From the NCBI GenBank assembly GCA_021815245.1, contig JAKAHF010000060.1, positions 1-8,571 on the forward strand: a DNA stretch of 8,571 nt, written 5' to 3'. The translations under genes were made by a program, and so were the position numbers. Origin of the DNA: Actinomycetes bacterium (GTDB lineage: Bacteria; Actinomycetota; Thermoleophilia; RBG-16-64-13). Each line of letters starts with the position of its first letter. Position 1 is the stretch's first letter. Shown here one piece after another: positions 1 through 7,971 of this stretch. The notes under the pieces are model-generated. The model ran no database searches. It was not told the origin of the DNA and saw only the letters and a program-made list of their open reading frames with translations.

Positions 1-30
1 ACGTTTCTAGTGGGCCGTTGAGTGCGAAGA

Positions 31-49
31 GACCGGCGGTTCTCCGGTC
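31..49 (-). terminator. Weak terminator-like hairpin after the minus-strand operon
   Basis: A perfect 6-bp GC-rich inverted repeat (GACCGG at 31-36, CCGGTC at 44-49) with a 7-nt loop lies 9 bp beyond the stop codon of the small Cys-rich gene. On the minus strand the stem is followed by TCTTC and then mixed sequence, so there is no real U-tract. Its position suits an end of transcription for the kinase/HD-GYP operon, but the stem is short and it may be chance. Confidence 0.35.
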
Positions 50-58
50 GCCTGCGCT

Positions 59-394
59 CTACATCATGAAGTTGGCCTCAGACTCGCTCTGCAGTTGCTC
101 GCGCTTCCATTCTTCGAGGGCGGCTTCGTTCGGCAGAGGCAGGGCTTTCGCGCCCGCTATCTGGCAGCAGCGTTCGTAGATGCAGTCGATCTCATGGGTG
201 CATTCGCCTGCGGATACCTCGAAAGGCGCGTGGCAGAACGAGCAGCAAAGGGTGTGGAGATCCCACCACGGCATGCGGGCGATGCGCTCGATGACCGATC
301 GCATGCGCCGCCAGTCGTAGCAGAGCGTTTCCACATCCGCCGAGAGTCTGTCGACCTCTCGGGGCTTTGGTACTCCGTTCTCAAACACGTCCAT
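59..394 (-). CDS. Small Cys-rich protein of unknown function
   Basis: I do not recognise this 111-residue protein. It is soluble, with no signal peptide or membrane segment. Eight cysteines sit at residues 25, 50, 51, 54, 65, 71, 76 and 77, mostly in a central block with CCxxC and CC pairs and nearby His at 47, 55 and 67. That looks like a metal-binding or disulfide module. The C-terminus is Glu-rich and probably helical. The gene follows the HD-GYP regulator on the same strand after 117 bp and may be the last gene of its operon. The start is uncertain. The ATG at 394 has GGAGG only 2 nt upstream, which is too close. The GTG at codon 3 (position 388) would have 8-nt spacing. The frame is also open back to a GTG at 511 abutting the upstream stop codon, but those 39 extra residues look non-coding. 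Confidence 0.6.
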   Translation of the reverse strand: MDVFENGVPKPREVDRLSADVETLCYDWRRMRSVIERIARMPWWDLHTLCCSFCHAPFEVSAGECTHEIDCIYERCCQIAGAKALPLPNEAALEEWKREQLQSESEANFMM

Positions 395-511
395 CTCCTC
401 CGGCGACCGGCAATCCACCCTTCTAACCAAAGGTATCGGCAGCAACCGGCTCGAAGCTGATACCCGAAGATGACGGGCTACGCAAAAGTTGAGCGTGTGT
501 GCGCAGGGCAC
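395..511 (-). other. Spacer with possible RNA hairpin between HD-GYP gene and Cys-rich gene
   Basis: This 117-bp spacer contains an interrupted inverted repeat: GGTATC at 432-437 pairs with GATACC at 459-464, and AGC at 441-443 pairs with GCT at 456-458 across a 3-nt bulge. A minus-strand transcript could fold into a 9-bp stem with a 12-nt loop, ahead of the GGAGG sequence. There is no U-run, so a simple terminator is unlikely. I see no match to a riboswitch class I know. It could be a processing or attenuation element, or nothing. Confidence 0.3.
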
Positions 512-1559
512 TCAATCGGCCGCGGCGACCTGATCCTCGGAGTACACGAGGCGTCCTTCGCTGTAGAGCCTGAGGAGCACGTCGACCACATCGGGGTCGA
601 ACTGGTGGCCGCGGTTCCTCTGTAGCTCGGCGATCGCTTCGTCGACCTCCCAGGCCTCCTTGTAGGGACGGGCGTGGATCAGAGCGTCGAAAGTGTCGGC
701 CACAGCGACGATGCGAGCCGTGAGCGGGATCTCGTCGCCCTGCAGGCCGCACGGATAGCCCATGCCGTCCCAGCGTTCGTGGTGGAACAGTGCTATCTCC
801 TCGGCCATCTGCACCAACTCCGACGTACCGCCGCTCAGCAGAGCCGCGCCGCGCGCCGAGTGCTTGCGCATGATCTCGCGCTCGTCCTCGTCGAAGGGGC
901 CCTTCTTCAGGAGCACCGCGTCGGGGATAGCGACCTTGCCCAGGTCGTGGAGGGGCGCCGTGTGAATGATGAGGCTGACTCTCTCCTGGGTGAAGCCCAT
1001 CTCACCCGCGAGAAGGCCGCAGAGTTGGCCCACCCGCTCGGTATGCTGCCCCGTGGTATCGTCGCGGTATTCGGCCACTCGCGCCAGTCGATCGAGGATC
1101 TCGTGGTGGGCCTGCTGCAACTGGCTGGTGCGCCGCCTCACCAGCTCTTCGAGCACGCCTCGGTCTTTGTTCAGCCGCAGACTCATGAATCGGGTCTCGA
1201 GCAGGGAATGTACGTGGGCGAGGAAGACCTTGATGTCGATCGGCTTGGCCAAGAAGTTGTTGGCGCCCGCTTGAAGCGCAAGCAGCCTCGCCTCAGCCTC
1301 CGACATGCCGCTTACCATGAGCACCGGCAGGAACGTGTCCTCGGTGAGACGCCGGCTCAGGTCGTTCAGAAAGTCATAGCCCGACATGCCGGGCATGTTG
1401 ATATCGAGCACGATCAAGTCGGCGCTGTTGGAGAAGAGGTAGTTGAGGGCCTCCAGAGGATCTGTGAACCCCTCGACAGACGTGTAACCGACGCTGTGAA
1501 GCGCGCGGGTAAGCAGTCGGACTATGCTCGGCTCATCATCTACGATGAGGATGGTCGCT

Positions 1560-1582
<23 letters not shown>
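512..1582 (-). CDS. Response regulator with HD-GYP cyclic-di-GMP phosphodiesterase domain
   Basis: This 356-residue cytoplasmic two-domain protein is a typical RpfG-like REC-HD-GYP regulator. Residues 10-130 form a receiver: acidic pair Asp15-Asp16, phospho-acceptor Asp60 (VLDINMPG) and Lys113 (AKP). A helical linker (about 135-170) leads to an HD-GYP domain (about 172-345). All expected catalytic and metal ligands are visible: His180, His212-Asp213 with Lys216 (HDLGK), His241, His267-His268, the DGMGYP signature at 272-277 and Asp296. By family knowledge such domains hydrolyse cyclic-di-GMP to pGpG or GMP, with phosphorylation controlling activity. The start at 1582 is supported by GGGAG at 1590-1594 with 7-nt spacing. 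The gene begins inside the end of the hybrid kinase gene (23-bp overlap), so that kinase is the likely phosphodonor. The output (motility, biofilm or another process) cannot be read from the window. Confidence 0.93.
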
Positions 1583-4250
<2,668 letters not shown>

Positions 4251-4373
4251 TCTTACCACCCTCTCTCGAAGCCTGCCGAACGTCGAGGAACTGCGGACAA
4301 CGCATCCTGCGCGCATTCATCATAACTCGCGAGGAAGCCCGCATCGGGAGAGTCGGTAGTGTAACTTCGAGAG
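4251..4373. promoter_or_regulatory. Divergent promoter region between kinase operon and transporter pair
   Basis: These 123 bp separate two divergent transcription units. On the minus strand, TATGAT (4324 down to 4319) matches the -10 consensus at five of six positions and would start transcription near 4312, giving the kinase a leader of roughly 60 nt. No convincing -35 is visible. For the plus-strand transporter, TGTAAC (4360-4365) is a weak -10 candidate very close to the GTG start. A perfect 9-bp inverted repeat, CTCTCGAAG (4263-4271) and CTTCGAGAG (4365-4373), lies at the two ends of the spacer next to both start codons. Confidence 0.45.
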
Positions 4374-5300
4374 GTGCGATCGCGTTTTCACAACTCCCGG
4401 CTCGCTGCCACCTCGTACCGTCGCGACTCCGCCTCGGCGGTCGTGCTGGTCGTGGTCGTCGGCATGCTCATGCAGGCCGGCTCGGCGGTCGCCGTGAAGG
4501 TCATCGAATCGGTCGGTGTCATCGAGGCGGTTTGGCTGCGCACCGTCCTCGCCGCCGTGATGCTGGCCGCCGTACACCCCCGCTGGCTGCGCCTGCCTCA
4601 GAAGGGCGAGCGGACGCTCATAGCGATGCTCACCTTGAGTCTGGTGGCAATGAACTTCTGCTTCTACGAGGCCATCAGCAGGGCGCCGGTCGGCATCGTC
4701 GTGGCCGTGGAGTTCATCGGGCCGCTCGGAGTGGCGATCGCCGGCTCGAGACGGCCGCTCGATGTCGTCTGGGTCGTGCTGGCGGCGGCGGGGGTCTGGC
4801 TGCTTGCCCGGCCGAGCGGCTCGGTGGGAGTGCCCGGCCTGGTCTTCGCGCTGGCCGCGGCCGCGTGCTGGGCCGCCTTCATCGTGGTGGCCAAGAGGAC
4901 GGTGTCTCGCGTGGAGCCTCTGCGGGCCACGACCCTGATGCTCGTGGCCGCGTCCATCTTGTTGACACCCATCTGGCTCGCCACGGGAGTCAAGATCTCC
5001 GGACATGGGCGGGCCATCCTCCTCGGCCTGGTGGTCGCCGTGCTCTCCTCGGCTCTGCCATACTTCCTGGAACTCGCCGCGATCAAGCGCGTGCGGGCTT
5101 CGACCTACGGCATCCTCCTCAGCATCGAGCCGGCCATCGCGGCTCTGATGGGATTCCTCATCCTAGCGCAGCGTCTCGACGATCGAGAACTGATCGGCAT
5201 CTTCGCCATCGTGGTCGCCGCCGCCGGGGCGAGCTGGTTGGGAGAGGTACGTGTTGGAGCCGGCAGGAAGTCCGGCGGCTCAGGGGGGACTGAAGGGTGA
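4374..5300 (+). CDS. DMT-superfamily (EamA) transporter, RhtA-like exporter
   Basis: This is a 308-residue integral membrane protein with about ten predicted hydrophobic helices arranged as two EamA repeats (about 22-145 and 152-290), the usual size for the family. The segment at 101-125 (ISRAPVGI, then VEFIGPLGVA) followed by SRRPLD, and the LLSIEPAIAALMG segment at 248-260, closely resemble the RhtA group, whose E. coli member exports threonine and homoserine. Export of a small amino acid or related metabolite is therefore inferred, but the substrate cannot be read. The short basic N-terminus is followed by the first helix near residue 22. The start is a GTG at 4374, the first possible start after an in-frame TAA at 4362. 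GAGAG directly abuts it, so the binding site is poor and leaderless or later starts (GTG near residue 24) are possible. The stop overlaps the start of the next transporter. Confidence 0.88.
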   Translation: MRSRFHNSRLAATSYRRDSASAVVLVVVVGMLMQAGSAVAVKVIESVGVIEAVWLRTVLAAVMLAAVHPRWLRLPQKGERTLIAMLTLSLVAMNFCFYEAISRAPVGIVVAVEFIGPLGVAIAGSRRPLDVVWVVLAAAGVWLLARPSGSVGVPGLVFALAAAACWAAFIVVAKRTVSRVEPLRATTLMLVAASILLTPIWLATGVKISGHGRAILLGLVVAVLSSALPYFLELAAIKRVRASTYGILLSIEPAIAALMGFLILAQRLDDRELIGIFAIVVAAAGASWLGEVRVGAGRKSGGSGGTEG

Positions 5301-6268
5301 ATCGTGCCGTGCCCGCCCGCCCGCCTGGCGCCGACCGTGCCACGAGTGGACTCGCCGTTGCGGCACTTGCCGGACAGTCGGTGTTTCTCGGCTACAACTG
5401 GGTGGTCATGAAGATCGGTCTGAAGTACTCGGGAGTCTGGCCCTTCACCGCCTTGCGTACCGGTCTCGGCGCCATCGCCCTGTTCATGGTGCTGGTCCTG
5501 CTTCGTCGTCCGCTGCGGCCAACCCAGATCCCGCGGACGGTGTTGCTCGGCGTGCTACAGACGACCGGCATGATCGGTCTGCTCATGTGGGCACTCGAAT
5601 CGGGGGCCGCGGGCAGAGTGTCGGCTCTCGTTTACACCATGCCCGTCTGGGGAATCGTCTTGGGTAGGCTGTTTCTGGGCGAACGTATCGCGGGTCTGCA
5701 ATGGGTGGCCGCCGGTTTCGCGCTTGCCGGACTCTTGCTGGTGCTCGACCCCGCCCATCTGGGCGGCACGTGGCAGAGCAAGGTGCTGGCGATAGGGTCG
5801 GGTATCAGTTGGGCCGCGAGCGCCGTCGTCGCCAAGTGGATCAACCGGCAGGGCGCCGTCGACGTGATCAACCTCACCGCGTGGCAGATGCTCTACGGCA
5901 CCATCCCCTTGATCGTCATCGCGACATTGGTGCCCTCGCGGGCCATCGAGTGGTCGGGAGCGTTCATCGGGGCGCTCGCCTACAACGTCATCCCGGCTAC
6001 CGCGGTCAGCTGGGTGCTGTGGCTGTTTGTGCTGAGAGCGCTGCCGACGGGCGTGGCCGGCATCAGCACGCTGGCGACTCCGGTGATCGGCATCTCGGCC
6101 GCGGCTCTGCAACTAGGAGAGCGCGTGTCGGGCATGGAGGCCGCCGGCATCACGTGCGTCGTGGCCGCCCTGCTGGTGCTGGCTCTGCGGGGATTGCCGC
6201 AGTTGCGCCGGCGCGCCGCCGCTCGGACCGCTCTGGCCGAGCCGCCGCCACCGGCGATCGAGGAGTAG
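5297..6268 (+). CDS. DMT-superfamily (EamA) permease
   Basis: This 323-residue membrane protein has about ten hydrophobic helices in two EamA repeats. The first (about 18-150) includes the FLGYNWVVMKIGL opening, TALRTG at 51-56 and a PVWGIVLGRLFLGER end at 116-130. The second (about 160-298) ends with TPVIGISAAALQLGER at 261-276. The C-terminal tail (about 300-323) is Arg-rich, then Pro-rich, and probably cytoplasmic. The opening resembles the YedA/RhaT-like part of the superfamily and the substrate is unknown. The GTG start at 5297 overlaps the preceding stop in a GTGA junction, with purine-rich GGGGGG and GAAGG just upstream, so translation is probably coupled to the first transporter. The two proteins are clearly different in sequence, so this is not a recent tandem duplication. 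A joint or heteromeric function is possible but unproven. Confidence 0.9.
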   Translation: MNRAVPARPPGADRATSGLAVAALAGQSVFLGYNWVVMKIGLKYSGVWPFTALRTGLGAIALFMVLVLLRRPLRPTQIPRTVLLGVLQTTGMIGLLMWALESGAAGRVSALVYTMPVWGIVLGRLFLGERIAGLQWVAAGFALAGLLLVLDPAHLGGTWQSKVLAIGSGISWAASAVVAKWINRQGAVDVINLTAWQMLYGTIPLIVIATLVPSRAIEWSGAFIGALAYNVIPATAVSWVLWLFVLRALPTGVAGISTLATPVIGISAAALQLGERVSGMEAAGITCVVAALLVLALRGLPQLRRRAAARTALAEPPPPAIEE

Positions 6269-6286
6269 CACAGCTCGTCCGCGCGG

Positions 6287-6299
6287 CCGGGTGCCCCGG
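6287..6299. terminator. Short GC hairpin between convergent genes
   Basis: CCGGG (6287-6291) and CCCGG (6295-6299) form a 5-bp stem with a 3-nt loop in the 36-bp gap between the plus-strand permease and the minus-strand DUF6485 gene. The position suits a shared terminator. Neither strand has a U-tract after the stem, so support is weak. Confidence 0.3.
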
Positions 6300-6304
6300 A
6301 GGCT

Positions 6305-6508
6305 CTAGCGCTTGCCGCTCTCCACCAAGCGGACGAAGTGCTCGAAGGTGCGGTCGTACGTACGCTCGGCGTCGGCGGGGAAGCAGCAGGCCGGAAGCTC
6401 TCTGCTCTTCAAGTGGTAGGCGAGGCAATCGCAGCACACGCCTTTGCGCGAGCAGGAAGAGTAACTGCAGTTGCAGCGGGCCAGATTAGTGTCTTTCTTG
6501 CAGTCCAT
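6305..6508 (-). CDS. DUF6485 family Cys-rich mini-protein
   Basis: This 67-residue protein has nine cysteines at 3, 12, 14, 19, 25, 26, 28, 41 and 42. The opening MDCKKDTNL, then CNC, CSRKG and CCDC, the segment YH near 31-32, LPACCFP at 39-44 and the tail ERTYDRTFEHF match my memory of DUF6485, small proteins seen mostly in anaerobic bacteria. Their function is not established, and the Cys pattern suggests metal or iron-sulfur binding. The ATG at 6508 is chosen because GAGGAG (6514-6519) lies 5 nt upstream. The frame is open further upstream, but that extension would run through the divergent promoter and into the regulator gene. It is transcribed divergently from the MerR-TetR regulator 79 bp away, so that protein may control it. 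It converges on the permease gene. Confidence 0.82.
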   Translation of the reverse strand: MDCKKDTNLARCNCSYSSCSRKGVCCDCLAYHLKSRELPACCFPADAERTYDRTFEHFVRLVESGKR

Positions 6509-6538
6509 CGAGGCTCCTCGTCGGGTGTCACGCGCACG

Positions 6539-6566
6539 GACCGGCGACCCTGCTTGCGGGCCGGTC
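6539..6566. promoter_or_regulatory. Inverted repeat 1 in the divergent spacer (candidate operator)
   Basis: GACCGGC (6539-6545) and GCCGGTC (6560-6566) are a perfect 7-bp inverted repeat with a 14-bp spacer. It sits between the DUF6485 start and the regulator start, upstream of the coding start on both sides, where a repressor or activator of either gene would bind. It overlaps the weak TTGCGG -35 candidate (6554-6559) of the regulator gene. That it is an operator is inference. Confidence 0.4.
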
Positions 6567-6575
6567 GGGCTGATG

Positions 6576-6594
6576 GCATCATCCCCCATGATGC
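6576..6594. promoter_or_regulatory. Inverted repeat 2 over the regulator start codon (candidate autoregulatory operator)
   Basis: GCATCAT (6576-6582), five C residues, then ATGATGC (6588-6594) make a perfect 19-bp dyad. Its right arm contains both in-frame ATG codons of the regulator (6588 and 6591). The left arm includes CATCAT (6577-6582), a weak -10 candidate 17 bp after TTGCGG (6554-6559). This would put transcription start almost exactly on the ATG, that is, a leaderless mRNA. No Shine-Dalgarno sequence is visible, which fits that reading. Binding here would block both polymerase and translation start. The length resembles MerR-family operators, but the assignment is inference. Confidence 0.45.
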
Positions 6595-7526
6595 AGACTT
6601 TGACCATACGAGAGCTCGAGCGCCTCAGCGGCATCCCACGCAGCACCATCTACTTCTACGTGCGCGAGGGCCTGCTTCCGGTGGCCCAGAAGGCGGCCGC
6701 GAGCCGTGCCGTCTACAGCGACACGCATAGGGACCTTCTGGGGCAGATCTCGGCGCTCAAGCACGAAGGCAAGACGCTCGACGAAATCAAGGGGCGTCTG
6801 GCCGCCGAGGTCGCTTCCGCCGGCGCGATGGACATAGACTTGGTGGCCGAGCAGGCCGAGCAGACCCGTCAATCGATTCTCATCGCCGCCGCGCGGCTTT
6901 TCGCGCGCCGCGGCTACAAACGCACCCGCGTCGTCGACATCATGGCCGAGGTGGGTGTCACTCCCCCGGTCTTCTACAGCCACTTTCCGTCGAAGCAGCA
7001 GCTATTCGTGGAGTCGTTCGAGGTCTTCGTCGGCTGGATGCGTGGATTTCTCGAGAGTCGACTGACCTCGGAACCCGATCCGGCGCTCCGCAATCTCGCT
7101 CGCACCCAGGGCTATTTCGGCGTGCAGGCGCTCAGCCCCGACCTCATGGCTCTCGTGCGCTCGGAAGGTCTGCACGAAGACGATGACATGCGCAAAGCCG
7201 TTGAACGGTCATACAAGGACATGTGCCGCGACACGCTCGAGGACCTCGTCGCCATGCGTGCAGGCGGAGGACCCGAGCTGCCGGCCCGCGACGAACTCAC
7301 GGCGTTTGCGCTTCTGGGGGGAGTGGAGAATGTTGTCATGCGGGCCTCGTGGGACACCACGTATTCCACCAAGGACGTCTTCTGGACCGTGCTTTCCGTC
7401 TTCCTGGCCGTCAAGGCCGTGTACACGGGCAAGCTCGATCTGAGTGACGAGCTGGCGAAGTACACAGAGGCGGTCGAACGCCTGGCCGCCTCGCCGCCGT
7501 TGGTGCCGCCCGCCGCCTTCTCATGA
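6588..7526 (+). CDS. MerR-TetR fusion transcriptional regulator
   Basis: This 312-residue protein has two DNA-binding modules. Residues 5-31 (TIRELERLSGIPRSTIYFYVREGLLP) are a MerR-type helix-turn-helix with the start of its wing, continued by a helical stretch to about 75 (LKHEGKTLDEIKGRLA) like the MerR second helical pair. After a short linker, residues 93-139 form a textbook TetR N-terminal domain, including ARLFARRGYKRT, a Met-Ala-Glu-Val-Gly-Val turn and FYSHFPSKQQLF. The remaining 170 residues are helical and fit a TetR ligand-binding and dimerisation domain. The ligand is unknown. The start could be ATG 6588, 6591 or 6573. None has a clear ribosome binding site and I chose 6588. The gene faces away from the DUF6485 gene and precedes moaD-like and alcohol dehydrogenase genes on the same strand, so it probably controls one or both sides, responding to an alcohol, aldehyde or similar compound. 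Confidence 0.88.
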   Translation: MMQTLTIRELERLSGIPRSTIYFYVREGLLPVAQKAAASRAVYSDTHRDLLGQISALKHEGKTLDEIKGRLAAEVASAGAMDIDLVAEQAEQTRQSILIAAARLFARRGYKRTRVVDIMAEVGVTPPVFYSHFPSKQQLFVESFEVFVGWMRGFLESRLTSEPDPALRNLARTQGYFGVQALSPDLMALVRSEGLHEDDDMRKAVERSYKDMCRDTLEDLVAMRAGGGPELPARDELTAFALLGGVENVVMRASWDTTYSTKDVFWTVLSVFLAVKAVYTGKLDLSDELAKYTEAVERLAASPPLVPPAAFS

Positions 7527-7559
7527 TCCCGCGAGACGCCGTGAGACCATCGCGATTGT

Positions 7560-7565
7560 AAGGAG
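7560..7565 (+). promoter_or_regulatory. Ribosome binding site fixing the MoaD-like start
   Basis: AAGGAG lies 8 nt before ATG 7574. It overlaps an in-frame GTG at 7565, which rules that codon out as the start. The 47-bp gap from the regulator stop shows no other clear signal, and read-through from the regulator gene is plausible. Confidence 0.75.
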
Positions 7566-7573
7566 TGCCGCAG

Positions 7574-7855
7574 ATGCAAGTGACCTTGACCTTCCTGGGC
7601 TCGCTCCGGGCTCAGGTCGGCTCGCCGACCATGAGTCTCGAGATCGCCGAGGAGGGCACCTACCGTGATGTACTCGACTCGATCGAAGAGACCATGCGCA
7701 CTCGGCTGGAGTCTTCGTTGTGGGACCGTGACAGGCGCGCCTTCTCACGGCGTATCATGGTGTTGCTGAACGGCACGTCAGACCTTCGCGACGAGGGCAC
7801 GGTCCTCTCGCAGGGCGACGAAATCGTGATAGTGCTGCCGCTCGCCGGAGGTTGA
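7574..7855 (+). CDS. MoaD/ThiS-like ubiquitin-fold sulfur carrier protein
   Basis: This 93-residue protein has the MoaD size and layout. It opens with a beta-strand (MQVTLTFLGSLR) and has a central helix with DVLDSIEE. It then shows the VLLNGTSDL strand and turn (about 64-72), the GDEIVIVLPLAGG end, and a C-terminal Gly92-Gly93. By family knowledge that di-glycine tail is adenylated by a MoeB/ThiF-type enzyme and converted to a thiocarboxylate that supplies sulfur, usually to the molybdopterin dithiolene of Mo or W enzymes. Neither partner subunit MoaE nor an activating enzyme is in the window. MoaD-like genes often sit beside tungsten aldehyde oxidoreductases, which fits the alcohol dehydrogenase downstream. 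A ThiS or other sulfur-carrier role cannot be excluded. It lies 47 bp after the regulator and 116 bp before the dehydrogenase, probably co-transcribed with at least the regulator. Confidence 0.88.
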   Translation: MQVTLTFLGSLRAQVGSPTMSLEIAEEGTYRDVLDSIEETMRTRLESSLWDRDRRAFSRRIMVLLNGTSDLRDEGTVLSQGDEIVIVLPLAGG

Positions 7856-7882
7856 CCGACAGAGCCGCGTCATCGAGGCGCA

Positions 7883-7954
7883 GCGCGTTCGTTCAGCCGT
7901 CTGCTTCGGTGCAGGTCGTAGGCCCGGCACAGCGTCACACTCGAACCAACGCGC
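7883..7954 (+). other. Long-range stem in the leader of the alcohol dehydrogenase gene
   Basis: The 116-bp spacer holds a 12-nt left arm (7883-7894) and a right arm (7943-7954) that pair at 11 of 12 positions (one C-C mismatch at 7890/7947), enclosing 48 nt. The outer 7 bp, GCGCGTT with AACGCGC, are perfect. Inside, CTGC (7901-7904) can pair with GCAG (7911-7914), and GTGC (7909-7912) alternatively with GCAC (7927-7930). The right arm ends 4 nt before the AAAGGAG ribosome binding site. It may be a structured regulatory leader or a DNA-level operator pair. I recognise no known riboswitch class, and it is not a tRNA. Confidence 0.35.
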
Positions 7955-7971
7955 GAGGAAAGGAGTGAGCG

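Noticed and set aside
4251..4316. N-terminal extension of the kinase to ATG 4316
   Set aside because: There is no ribosome binding site, and the candidate -10 at 4319-4324 would place that ATG upstream of the transcript start. ATG 4250 has GGTGG at good spacing.
6471..6587. Upstream start for the MerR-TetR regulator at 6471
   Set aside because: The extra residues run antisense to the start of the DUF6485 gene and through the divergent promoter region, with no MerR-like sequence before residue 40 of that longer frame.
6509..6649. N-terminal extension of the DUF6485 protein
   Set aside because: The family begins at the MDCKK-type start, which has an ideal GAGGAG at 5-nt spacing. The extension would overlap the regulator gene.
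7883..7954. tRNA gene: 72 nt closed by a perfect 7-bp stem
   Set aside because: Neither strand shows a D-arm, anticodon arm and T-arm in order. The GGTTCGA-like sequence on the minus strand falls next to the 5' arm instead of the 3' arm.
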